Source: Flammeovirgaceae bacterium
GTDB lineage: Bacteria; Bacteroidota; Bacteroidia; Cytophagales; Cyclobacteriaceae
Direction: 5' to 3'
Assembly: GCA_020635915.1 (NCBI GenBank)
Contig: JACJYU010000001.1
Span: 1,588,501 to 1,652,500 of the forward strand
DNA length: 64,000 nucleotides
Every line of letters starts with the position of its first letter. Position 1 is the first letter of the stretch. Under the pieces are notes generated by a model that was given only the letters and a program-made list of their open reading frames with translations, did not search any database and had not been told where the DNA came from. Below, piece after piece: positions 15,578 to 24,672 of the stretch. The position numbers and the translations under genes are program-made.

Positions 15578-17926
15578 ATGAATAAAACAATCCTGCTCCT
15601 GCTTTTGGCCTCCCCCGTATGGGGCCAGCAACTCAATGAATTGACCGTGGAAAAAATCATGCGCGACCCGAAATGGATGGGGGTATCGCCTTCCGGTGTT
15701 TTTTGGTCGGAGGACAGCAAAACGGTTTATTTCAACTGGAACCCCGACAATGCACAGGGGGACTCCCTGTACTCCATATCCATTTCCAACCATGCCCCCG
15801 TAAAAACAAGCCCAGAGGAGAGGAACGCATTGCCCGGCAACGGGCAATACAACAAAACGCGCACAAAGAAAGTGTACGAAAAATACGGTGACATCTTCCT
15901 GCTGGACATACCCTCCAACAAAACCATAAAAGTCACCAACACCCTCGAACGGGAATTTGCCCCCCGCTTTTCACAGGACGAGTCAAAAATTTTTTTTACG
16001 GCAGGAAACAACCTGTACGCGTGGAACATCGGGACCGGGGCGTTTGGCCAGCTTACCGATTTTAGAAATGGCAACAAGAAAGGGCCTGCCAAAACCACCG
16101 CACAGGAGGATTGGCTAAAGCAGGACCAGCTTGCCTACATACAAGTGCTCAGGAAAAGGGACGAAAACAAAAAGGCAGCGGAAAAAATCAAAAAAGCCAA
16201 CCAACCCACCCGCCCTCGCACAGTGTACCTCAACGAACAAAGCGTGGACCACCTGATGGTAAGCCCAAATGAAGATTATATTACCTACCGGATCACCCGG
16301 GAGGCCAAGGACGCAAAGTCCACTATTGTGCCCAACTACGTGACCTTGTCCGGTTTTACAGAGGATATTCCCGCGCGCAGCAAAGTAGGTGTAAACCTCG
16401 ACACCTATGAGTTTTGGGTATACGACATCAAAGGGGACACCACTTATAGGGTCAAAACGGATGACATCCCCGGCATTACCGATGCCCCGGATTACTTGAA
16501 AGATTATCCCGACAGGCAACCCAAGGAAAAAGCCATCAGGCCGGTGGTCATCAATGGCCCTTACTGGTCGGATGACGGCAAAAACAATTTTGTGGTGATA
16601 CGGGCAAGCGACAACAAGGACCGCTGGATCATGTCACTGAACCTGGCCACGCGTGACCTTACCCTTTTGGACAGGCAGAGGGACGAAGCCTGGATTGGTG
16701 GCCCTGGCATTGGGTACTTCTTTAGCGGGGGCAACTCCGGATGGCTGGCCGACAACAAACACGTTTGGTTCCAATCGGAGGAGACGGGATATTCCCATCT
16801 CTATACCGTTGATATCGATAACGGAAAGAAGCAAAGCATAACTTCCGGGCCGTACGAAGTGCAAACCGCACAGCTCTCAAACGACAAGAAGTATTTCTAC
16901 ATTACCACCAATGAAGTCCATCCCGGGGAGAAGCACTTTTACAAAATCCCGGTAAATGGAGGAAAGGCCGTGCGGCTCACCACCGCCACAGGGGCGCACC
17001 AGGTGGTGTTGTCGCCCGATGAAAAATGGATGGCCGATTTGTACTCCTACAGCAACAAGCCATGGGAACTGTACCTTTCCAAAAACGATGGGAAGGCAAG
17101 GCCCGAGCCAATCACCAGGTCCACCTCTACGGAATTCAATTCCTACCCCTGGAGGGACCCGGAGGTGATCACCTTTAAAGCGCGTGACGGTGCCGTTGTG
17201 CATGCCCGGCTATACCGGCCAAATGCCCCTGAGGACAATGGTCCGGCAGTCATTTTCGTCCACGGTGCAGGTTATTTGCAAAATGCCCATAAATGGTGGA
17301 GCAGCTATTTTCGCGAATACATGTTCCACAACCTGCTGGCCGACAAAGGCTATACGGTAATCGATGTGGACTACCGGGGAAGCGCTGGGTACGGTCGCGA
17401 CTGGCGTACCGGTATTTACAGGTTTATGGGCGGGAAGGACCTGACCGACCAGGTGGATGCCGCCAAACTCCTGGTGGACAAGTACCATGTAAGCCCCACG
17501 CGGATAGGCATATATGGAGGGTCCTATGGTGGTTTTATCACCCTGATGGGCATGTTCACCACCCCGGGGGTATTTGCCGCTGGTGCCGCGCTTCGTCCTG
17601 TCACCGACTGGGCGCATTACAACCAAGGTTATACCTCCAACATCCTCAACGTGCCCTATGCCGATAGCCTGGCCTATGCCAAAAGCTCGCCCATCTACCA
17701 TGCCGAAGGGCTGAAAGGCGCCTTGTTGATGTGCCATGGAATGGTGGATACCAACGTTCACTTCCAGGACGTGGTGAGGTTGTCGCAACGGCTGATGGAA
17801 TTGGGCAAGGACAATTGGGAGCTTGCCGTATATCCTGTGGAAAACCACGGCTTCGTTGAGCCCAGTAGCTGGACAGATGAGTACAAACGCATCCTCAAAC
17901 TTTTTGAAGGCAACCTTAAACCCTAG
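15578..17926 (+). CDS. Secreted S9 family prolyl oligopeptidase (DPP-IV-like)
   Basis: This 782-residue serine peptidase has a signal peptide (MNKTILLLLLASPVWG), an N-terminal DPP-IV-type beta-propeller (about 20-510) and a C-terminal alpha/beta-hydrolase domain. The catalytic triad reads as Ser649 in GGSYGG, Asp724 in HGMVDTN and His757 in ENHGF. Members release dipeptides or tripeptides after proline or alanine, here in the periplasm or at the cell surface. It ends 3 bases before the permease start, so the two genes form an operon. Confidence 0.93.
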   Translation: MNKTILLLLLASPVWGQQLNELTVEKIMRDPKWMGVSPSGVFWSEDSKTVYFNWNPDNAQGDSLYSISISNHAPVKTSPEERNALPGNGQYNKTRTKKVYEKYGDIFLLDIPSNKTIKVTNTLEREFAPRFSQDESKIFFTAGNNLYAWNIGTGAFGQLTDFRNGNKKGPAKTTAQEDWLKQDQLAYIQVLRKRDENKKAAEKIKKANQPTRPRTVYLNEQSVDHLMVSPNEDYITYRITREAKDAKSTIVPNYVTLSGFTEDIPARSKVGVNLDTYEFWVYDIKGDTTYRVKTDDIPGITDAPDYLKDYPDRQPKEKAIRPVVINGPYWSDDGKNNFVVIRASDNKDRWIMSLNLATRDLTLLDRQRDEAWIGGPGIGYFFSGGNSGWLADNKHVWFQSEETGYSHLYTVDIDNGKKQSITSGPYEVQTAQLSNDKKYFYITTNEVHPGEKHFYKIPVNGGKAVRLTTATGAHQVVLSPDEKWMADLYSYSNKPWELYLSKNDGKARPEPITRSTSTEFNSYPWRDPEVITFKARDGAVVHARLYRPNAPEDNGPAVIFVHGAGYLQNAHKWWSSYFREYMFHNLLADKGYTVIDVDYRGSAGYGRDWRTGIYRFMGGKDLTDQVDAAKLLVDKYHVSPTRIGIYGGSYGGFITLMGMFTTPGVFAAGAALRPVTDWAHYNQGYTSNILNVPYADSLAYAKSSPIYHAEGLKGALLMCHGMVDTNVHFQDVVRLSQRLMELGKDNWELAVYPVENHGFVEPSSWTDEYKRILKLFEGNLKP

Positions 17927-17929
17927 CCC

Positions 17930-20332
17930 ATGCTTGGAAACTACCTGAAAATCGCCATCCGTAACCTCACCAGGAATTCGCTCTACAGCTTCATCAATGT
18001 GGCCGGCCTGGCCATAGGCCTCGCCTGTTTTGTGCTGGTAGGCATTTATGTGAAAAATGAAACAGGCTATGACAGGTTCTTCACCCATTCGGAAAATACC
18101 TACCGATTGATTACCCATGTGGATGTAAACGGGGCACAAAACCGGTATAGCATGGCCCATTACCCTGCCCCCTTTGACATGGTGGCCGAATTTCCCGAAG
18201 TGGTGGCCGCTGCTACTTTGTTCAAACCCTTTTACTTTTCCAACCTACGCCCCACCATCAAATACCAGGACAATGCCTATGAGGAGGGCAAGTTCTACAT
18301 GGCCGATTCAAGTTTCTTTTCCGTTTTTGATTTTGATTTTAAATATGGCAACCGGGAAAAGGCATTTGAAAACAGTAACTCGGTGGTGTTGACGAACGAA
18401 ACGGCAAAAAAATACTTCGGGGACACCAACCCGCTGGGCCAACTCATAACATTTCAGGACACGGTTACCTTTAAGGTTACCGGTGTGCTGCGGCCTTTCA
18501 GGGGCAAAACACATTTGGATTTTGATTTTCTTGCCCATTCAAAATTGCTGATCAACCAACTGGTCGGGTTCAGGATCGACCACGATTACAGGGGGATGTG
18601 GTATTTCAGCTACGTGGTGCTGGCCCCGGGAACAGACCCGTCACAAACCGATGCCAAGCTCCCTGCATTTGTAAAAAGCCATTACCTTCCCCGCTATACC
18701 GAAAACAATGCCGCCCTGACGCTGCAACCCATTCGGGACATCCACCTGAAATCGGACTTCAGCAATGCAGACATTTCGGTGAACGGCAACATCCAGTATG
18801 TGTACATACTTTCTTCCATCGCCATCTTGGTGCTGGTAATTGCCTGTATCAATTTCATGAACTTGTCCATTGCCCGGTACTCCAACCGGGGAAAAGAAGT
18901 GGGCATACGAAAGGTGATGGGCGCCCAGAAAAAAAACCTGGTGTTCCAATTTTTGGGGGAGTCGCTCCTTATCGCCATTATCTCCGGGGCCATATCATTT
19001 TTTGTCGTATGGGCGGTGATTCCCGTCTTCAACGACCTGGCCTCCACCCGATTGAAACCCGATGAGCTGTTTGCCCCCAACAACATGGCAGCCGCCTTAT
19101 TGGTCACCTTGCTGGCCGGGTCCCTGGCGGGCCTGTACCCGTCATTTGTAATGGCCTCCTTCCAACCGGCAAAAGTATTGAAGGGCCTTCACAAAACCGT
19201 GAACAAAAGGATTGACCTCAGAAAGGCATTGGTGGTGGGGCAGTTTACCGTGTCTTTGGTCCTGCTTATCGGCACCCTTGTCATTTCCGAACAACTGGAC
19301 TTCATGCGCAACAAGGACATGGGCTTTGACAAGGAGGAGGTGGTCATCGTGCCTGCCATCGGGGCAGGGATGCCGCCCCGCTATGCCACCTTCAAAGAAA
19401 GGTTATTAAGGGAGTCGGGGATTGTTTCGGTCACCAACCTCTCCCACGACCTGGGCCAAAAGAACCTGCCGTACTTTCCCATGATTGTGGAGGGGGTGGA
19501 AGACGAGCAGATGCTGCCTACCATGTCCGTGGGATATGATTTCCTGGAAACTTTCGGGCTGAAGATGAAAGAAGGCCGTTTTTTTGATATGGCCCATCCT
19601 TCCGACAGCACGTTGGCGGTGGTCATCAACGAAGCGACTGCCAGGGCATTTGGCTGGAAAGACCCAATCGGCAGGAAAGTTACCTTTGGGGAAGGGGGGA
19701 ACCCCAACATCACCGTCATTGGCGTTATCGAAGATTTCAATTTCGACCCGCTTCGCAACAAGGTAAGCCCGGTCGTCATAAGTTTTGGCCCTGCTTTCAG
19801 CAACATCGCCATTAAAATCAAGTCGGGAAATTACCATTCCGTGGCCGCACAAATAGAAAATACCTGGAACGGCCTTATTCAAAACGCCCCGTTTTCCTTC
19901 TACTTCCTAGACGAAGCATTGAACCAGGCTTATGCCTCCGAAGAAAGGCTGGCCGAAATATTCAAGGTTTTCTCCGGGCTCGCCATTTTTGTGGCATGCC
20001 TTGGCCTTTTTGCGCTGGCTTCTTTCAGTGCCCAAAGAAGGCTTAAGGAGATTGGGGTAAGGAAAGTATTGGGTGCCACCGTGCCCGGGCTGGTGTTGAT
20101 GATGTACAGGGAGTTCCTGGCCTTGATAGCAGCGGCCGCAGTGCTGGCAAGCCCATTGTCCTATTATTTGTTTGACGGTTGGCTGGACGGTTTTGCCTAT
20201 AGGATACAAATCGGGCCCATGGTGTTTTTGGTGGCTTTGGCGTTGCTTATGGCCATTGCGTTTGTCACTGTTGGGTACCAGTCTTTACAGGCCGCCCGGT
20301 CAAACCCCACACAGACCTTGCGTAGCGAATGA
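17930..20332 (+). CDS. ABC transporter permease, MacB/FtsX family (full-length, two halves)
   Basis: This 800-residue protein starts MLGNYLKIAIRNLTRN, the usual N-terminus of Bacteroidota FtsX-like permeases. A first transmembrane helix (about 20-42) is followed by a periplasmic MacB core domain (about 43-285), three helices with GKEVGIRKVMGA, a further helix, a second periplasmic domain (about 450-660), and three C-terminal helices with the repeat motif KEIGVRKVLGA. No ATPase gene lies next to it. MacB-type permeases act by mechanotransmission rather than by carrying substrate across the inner membrane. Co-transcription with the S9 peptidase is likely. Confidence 0.92.
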   Translation: MLGNYLKIAIRNLTRNSLYSFINVAGLAIGLACFVLVGIYVKNETGYDRFFTHSENTYRLITHVDVNGAQNRYSMAHYPAPFDMVAEFPEVVAAATLFKPFYFSNLRPTIKYQDNAYEEGKFYMADSSFFSVFDFDFKYGNREKAFENSNSVVLTNETAKKYFGDTNPLGQLITFQDTVTFKVTGVLRPFRGKTHLDFDFLAHSKLLINQLVGFRIDHDYRGMWYFSYVVLAPGTDPSQTDAKLPAFVKSHYLPRYTENNAALTLQPIRDIHLKSDFSNADISVNGNIQYVYILSSIAILVLVIACINFMNLSIARYSNRGKEVGIRKVMGAQKKNLVFQFLGESLLIAIISGAISFFVVWAVIPVFNDLASTRLKPDELFAPNNMAAALLVTLLAGSLAGLYPSFVMASFQPAKVLKGLHKTVNKRIDLRKALVVGQFTVSLVLLIGTLVISEQLDFMRNKDMGFDKEEVVIVPAIGAGMPPRYATFKERLLRESGIVSVTNLSHDLGQKNLPYFPMIVEGVEDEQMLPTMSVGYDFLETFGLKMKEGRFFDMAHPSDSTLAVVINEATARAFGWKDPIGRKVTFGEGGNPNITVIGVIEDFNFDPLRNKVSPVVISFGPAFSNIAIKIKSGNYHSVAAQIENTWNGLIQNAPFSFYFLDEALNQAYASEERLAEIFKVFSGLAIFVACLGLFALASFSAQRRLKEIGVRKVLGATVPGLVLMMYREFLALIAAAAVLASPLSYYLFDGWLDGFAYRIQIGPMVFLVALALLMAIAFVTVGYQSLQAARSNPTQTLRSE

Positions 20333-20365
20333 CCCTTGTGGGCGCAGCCCCAGCCAGACCGTTTT

Positions 20366-20396
20366 GAAAGGCATTATCGCCTTTTCCTGTTTTTTT
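20366..20396 (+). terminator. Rho-independent terminator after the permease gene
   Basis: The stem AAAGGC (20367-20372) and GCCTTT (20379-20384) with a six-base loop is followed by TCCTG and a run of T to 20396. It sits 35 bases after the permease stop. Confidence 0.7.
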
Positions 20397-20414
20397 AGGG
20401 ACTGGTATTTTTTG

Positions 20415-20422
20415 TACCTTGG
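20415..20422 (+). promoter_or_regulatory. Possible promoter core TACCTTGG before the TPR lipoprotein gene
   Basis: TACCTTGG differs from TAnnTTTG at one position and lies 20 bases before the ATG at 20443, with a T-rich stretch about 17 bases further up. A similar core, TACCTTGC, lies at 23077-23084, 23 bases before the M28 peptidase start. Confidence 0.3.
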
Positions 20423-20442
20423 CATGCCCAAACCCCACACCT

Positions 20443-22073
20443 ATGCCTTTCCTAAAACCAACCCAGCCTGTATTTTGCCTGTTGTGCCTTTTGGCCCTGA
20501 TCTCTTGTTCCGCCCCCGGGGACAACGACAAGCTCGGCAGCGTATACTTTGACGTCACCGGCCGTGATGAGGCCGTGAAGCATTTCAAAGAGGGATTGCT
20601 TTTGCTACATAGTTTTGAGTTTGACGATGCCGCCACGGCTTTTGTCAATGCGCAAAAAGCCGATCCTTCCATGGCCATGGCATATTGGGGGGAGGCCATG
20701 ACTTACAACCACCCCTTGTGGGCGGAGCAATCGTATGAAGACGCCATCGCTGCACTGAACAAACTAAGCCCCTCCCCGGAAGGCCGGGTGGAAAAATCCG
20801 CCACCCCGATTGAGAAGGATTTTATGAAGGGGGTCAACATCCTTTATGGGGAAGGAAACAAATACGACCGCGATGTGGCCTATTGCGGGTTTATGGAAGG
20901 GATGTATAAGAAATACCCTAAGAGCCAGGAAGCTGCTGCTTTTTATGCATTGTCCATTTTGGGTTCCGTGCCGGTGGGGAGGGACGTGGAAAAATATGAA
21001 AAAGGGGCCGTCATTGCCAAAGGCATCTTAGCGGAAAACCCCAACCATCCCGGTGCGCTCCACTACCTGATCCATTCTTATGACGATCCACAACATGCTA
21101 GCGCGGCAGTGGATGCGGCCAACCGGTACATGAAGGTGGCCTCCGCGGCAGGCCATGCCCTGCACATGCCCTCCCACATCTACGTGGCCATGGGCATGTG
21201 GGACGATGTAGTAAGGGCCAACGAACAATCCTACGGGGCGAGCGTGGCGAGGATGAAAGAAAAGGGCCTTGACAATGATGCCCGGGGGTACCATGCCCTT
21301 CAATGGCTGTTGTACGGCTACCTGCAACAGGGAAGGATGGAAGCGGCCAGGAAAATCGTGGAAGACATGACGCAGTACGCCCGTGAACTCCCCTCTGCCA
21401 GGGCAAGGGTGCACATGAGTTTGATAAAGGGGGCATACCTGGTGGAATCCATGACTGGGACGGCAGGGAATCCAACATTACAGTCGATCAAAGCGGGCTT
21501 AACATCAGCGTGGTCGCCATCAATGCGTTCCTCGATGGAATGAAATCCTACCACCAAAAAAACATGGGGCCATTGGAGGAACAAATCAACTCACTTGAAA
21601 AGGAGCGGTTAAAAGTGTCCCTTCAACTGGAAAACAAAGGCATTGCCCTTTGCAGTAGCGTGGGCCGGGAAACCCAAAAGGCCAACCAACTGGACGTGGA
21701 CCAGGCACATGTGATGGAAATGGAGTTGCGGGGGCTGGCCGCTGATTTAAAAGGAAACAAACAGGAGGCAAGCGATTGGCTAAGGAAAGCCTCCGAGCTG
21801 GAACAAGGCATCAGCTATTCTTATGGCCCTCCTTCCATAGTAAAACCTTCTTTTGAGCTTTACGGTGAATGGCTTGTGGAAAATGGACGGTTTGAAGAGG
21901 CGCTCGCCCAATTTGACCTTAGCCTTAAGCGGGCACCCAACCGAATCCTCTCTTTGAAAGGCAAGCTGGCAGCCGCCAAAGCCATGAACAACGCTGCATT
22001 GCAAAACGAATTGCAAAACCTGTTGCAAAAGGCCTTGCAAAAGGCGGACAGGAAAACAACCGCCACATTATAG
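20443..22073 (+). pseudogene. TPR-repeat lipoprotein, interrupted by a one-base frameshift
   Basis: Two adjacent open frames make one protein of about 543 residues. The first (20443-21543) has a lipoprotein signal (LLALISCSAPG) and TPR-like helices. Near 21450 its sequence loses sense (SMTGTAGNPT) and it stops at 21543. Another frame continues from the same point with SHDWDGRESNITV and runs to 22073 with further TPR helices. Restoring one base between 21450 and 21451 (after GGAATCC) joins them. Either a true mutation or a sequencing error explains this. The family counts TPR repeats on the outer side of the membrane; its function is unknown. Confidence 0.8.
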
Positions 22074-22094
22074 ACCAAAATAATCCAGGAAAAT

Positions 22095-23000
22095 TTGTCG
22101 ATAGACAGTGCGCATCTCAATTTTAGCCAGGACTCCCTCTGGGTGCTTAACCTGTGCCTGGCCATTATCATGTTCGGCATTGCCATTGACATCCGGTGGA
22201 AGGATTTCAAAAAGGTTTTTGTTGCCCCGAAAGCCACTTTCGTGGGACTGCTGTTGCAGTTTGTGCTGCTTCCGGCCAGCACCTTTTTGTTGGTGTGGGC
22301 CCTCCGGCCTTCGCCCAGCATAGCCCTGGGCATGATGCTGGTGGCGGCCTGCCCGGGGGGCAACATATCCAATTTCATGACGCACCTCTCCAAGGGCAAC
22401 ACCGCACTGTCCGTAAGCCTTACTTCCATCGGCACCTTGCTCGCCATTGTAATGACCCCGCTGAACCTGCAGCTGTGGGCAAGCCTCTACCCGCCCACCG
22501 CCATGATTTTGCGTGAAGTAAGCCTGGACCTTTGGGATGTTTTCAGGACCATCTCGATAATAATAGGCATTCCCTTGCTGTTGGGAATGACCCTTGGCAA
22601 CAAGTACCCCCATTTCGCCTCCAGGGTTTCCAAAGGGGCCAAGCCATTCTCTATTATTGTTTTTGCCCTCTTCGTGGTGGTGGCCTTTGCCAACAACGTG
22701 GACGCCTTTCTTCAGTTTATCCACCTGGTCATTGTAATCGTGTTTTTCCATAACCTGCTGGCACTGTTGCTGGGCTACCAGGTGGCAAGGCTTTTCAAGC
22801 TGCGCACGGAAGACCGGAAAACACTGGCAATCGAAACGGGCATTCAAAATTCGGGGTTGGGCCTCATCCTTATTTTTGGCTTTTTTCAGGGATTGGGGGG
22901 AATGGCCATTGTGGCCGCCTGGTGGGGGATTTGGCATATTATATCCGGGCTTGCGCTGTCCACCTATTGGTCGCTCAACTCGGCTGCCCAGCCTTCCTGA
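22095..23000 (+). CDS. Bile acid:sodium symporter (BASS) family transporter
   Basis: This 301-residue membrane protein has about nine or ten hydrophobic helices and the BASS motifs ACPGGNISNFMTHLSKGN and ETGIQNSGLGLIL, which line the sodium and substrate sites in family structures. Members carry bile acids, keto acids or other organic anions with sodium; the substrate here is unknown. No ATG is available, so I use the TTG at 22095, 21 bases after the upstream TPR gene's stop. The spacing suggests co-transcription with that frameshifted gene. Confidence 0.88.
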   Translation: MSIDSAHLNFSQDSLWVLNLCLAIIMFGIAIDIRWKDFKKVFVAPKATFVGLLLQFVLLPASTFLLVWALRPSPSIALGMMLVAACPGGNISNFMTHLSKGNTALSVSLTSIGTLLAIVMTPLNLQLWASLYPPTAMILREVSLDLWDVFRTISIIIGIPLLLGMTLGNKYPHFASRVSKGAKPFSIIVFALFVVVAFANNVDAFLQFIHLVIVIVFFHNLLALLLGYQVARLFKLRTEDRKTLAIETGIQNSGLGLILIFGFFQGLGGMAIVAAWWGIWHIISGLALSTYWSLNSAAQPS

Positions 23001-23107
23001 CCAACACGCACCTCTTCCCCAACGGGCACCGTTACCTTCCGCATAATTTTTTTAGGAAGGGCCGTGGTTCTTTGGTTACCTTGCCAAACCTAATTTTTTA
23101 TAACCTT

Positions 23108-24568
23108 ATGAAAAATACATCAAACAATTACCTCTTGCTGCTGGTCGGCCTTTTCTTGTTTTCGTGTGGAGGAAAAAAAGAAGAAACGCTTTCCGAAACA
23201 TTTCAACGGATCAACAACGAAGTGCTGCAAAACTCAAAAGGCTATGCCACCCTAAAGGAAGCCACCTCCACCATTGGCCATCGCCTTACCGGCTCGGAAA
23301 ATGGCCACAAAGCGGAGGAATATGCCTACAACAAATTCAAGGAATATGGTTTTGACGATGTAAAGTACCTGGACTTTGAAGTAAAGGCATGGTCCCGTGG
23401 CAACATTGCCGTGGAAATAGATGGCGCGCCAGTGCCTGCCGTTACCCTGGGGCACTCCCCCGTGGAGGCCGAAGTTACCGGCACCCTGGTGGATATGGGC
23501 AATGGGCTGGAGGCCGATTACAGCGCAAAACCCAATGCCGTAAAAGATAAAATTGCCGTTGTGTACATCGGCCTGTTGGACGGAAGCCCTGACGGACTGC
23601 ACAACCTGCACCGAAGCGAGAAAACCGCCATAGCCACCAAATACGGGGCCAAAGGGATCGTGATCATCAACCAGGTGCCCAATGGCGTGCTGCTCACCGG
23701 CACGGCATCGGTAACGGGGGAGTTGATCCCCATTCCCGCGGTTTGCATTGGAAAAGAAAATGGGATGGCGCTAAAGGAAAAACTTAAAACCAAACCTGTC
23801 ACCGCCCACATCAAAATGACAAACCACAGCGACATGATAAAAGCACGCGATGTGGTGGCCACTATAAAAGGATCAACGTGGCCAGACGAACGCATCATCA
23901 TAGGCGGCCATCTGGACTCCTGGGACCTTGCCACCGGTGCCATCGACAATGGGATAGGCTCATTTTCCGTTTTGGATATTGCACGGGCCTTTAAGGCAAA
24001 CAACCTCCAGCCCAAGCGCACTGTTCAGTTTGTGATGTTCATGGGCGAGGAGCAAGGCCTGCTTGGCTCCCGCTATATGGTGGAACAAGAAATTAAAAAC
24101 GGTACTATTGATAATATCAAGTACATGATGAATTTGGACATGGCCGGAAACCCAATTGGCATCAACGCTGGCGGCAAACTGGACATTCCTGACTTTTTTA
24201 CTTCGCTGGGTGCCGAAATCAATAAAATCGACACTACCTTCCAAAATAAATTTACCAACCGCTCAGGGCTTCACAGCGACCACCAGCCATTTATGCTTGA
24301 AGGTGTGCCCATCGTTGGGGTGATCAGCAACCTGGACCGCTCTATCTATGGATGTTACCACTCCGATTGTGATGACTTCGATTTGGTCAACGAGGCACAT
24401 ATGGTAAACACCGCCCGTTTTGGCACCATGATACTGTATGGGCTGGCCAATGCAGATGTGCTGCCGGCAAAGAAAATGGACAGTGAGACGACCAAACAAT
24501 TTATGATCGAGAACAACCTGAGGGAGCCCCTGACCATCGCTGGCGATTGGAAATGGGGGGACCAATGA
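23108..24568 (+). CDS. M28 family metallopeptidase lipoprotein
   Basis: From the ATG at 23108 the protein has 486 residues, with a lipoprotein signal (LVGLFLFSCGGKKEE). It is a zinc aminopeptidase or carboxypeptidase of family M28. Ligands are seen in IIGGHLDSWDLATGAIDNG (His, Asp), FMGEEQGLLGSRY (catalytic and metal Glu), MMNLDMAGNP (Asp) and CYHSDCDDFD (His). A PA-type insert lies at about 120-270. It should be anchored in the outer membrane or periplasm. The upstream in-frame extension overlaps the BASS gene and is not used. Confidence 0.9.
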   Translation: MKNTSNNYLLLLVGLFLFSCGGKKEETLSETFQRINNEVLQNSKGYATLKEATSTIGHRLTGSENGHKAEEYAYNKFKEYGFDDVKYLDFEVKAWSRGNIAVEIDGAPVPAVTLGHSPVEAEVTGTLVDMGNGLEADYSAKPNAVKDKIAVVYIGLLDGSPDGLHNLHRSEKTAIATKYGAKGIVIINQVPNGVLLTGTASVTGELIPIPAVCIGKENGMALKEKLKTKPVTAHIKMTNHSDMIKARDVVATIKGSTWPDERIIIGGHLDSWDLATGAIDNGIGSFSVLDIARAFKANNLQPKRTVQFVMFMGEEQGLLGSRYMVEQEIKNGTIDNIKYMMNLDMAGNPIGINAGGKLDIPDFFTSLGAEINKIDTTFQNKFTNRSGLHSDHQPFMLEGVPIVGVISNLDRSIYGCYHSDCDDFDLVNEAHMVNTARFGTMILYGLANADVLPAKKMDSETTKQFMIENNLREPLTIAGDWKWGDQ

Positions 24569-24583
24569 CCCTCCTTTGAATTG

Positions 24584-24637
24584 AAACGGGTTCAAATGCC
24601 AACCCCTTTTGGGAAAAGCATTTGAACCCGTTTTTTT
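24584..24637 (+). terminator. Strong rho-independent terminator after the M28 gene
   Basis: A perfect 16-base inverted repeat, AAACGGGTTCAAATGC (24584-24599) and its complement (24618-24633), is followed by a run of T to 24637. The loop holds a smaller CCC/GGG hairpin. It lies 15 bases after the M28 stop and may also end the convergent VPS10-like gene. Confidence 0.88.
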
Positions 24638-24672
24638 GGTCCTGGCCAGGCCAGGAATTCAACCCATGTGGG

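Noticed and set aside
17210..18160. 316-codon open frame on the minus strand across the S9 peptidase and permease genes
   Set aside because: It lies antisense to two well-supported genes, has no recognisable domain, and its length is explained by the codon bias of the genes opposite.
24584..24600. GGTTCAAAT resembling a tRNA T-loop
   Set aside because: It is one arm of a perfect inverted repeat followed by T residues, so it belongs to a terminator; no other tRNA arms are present.
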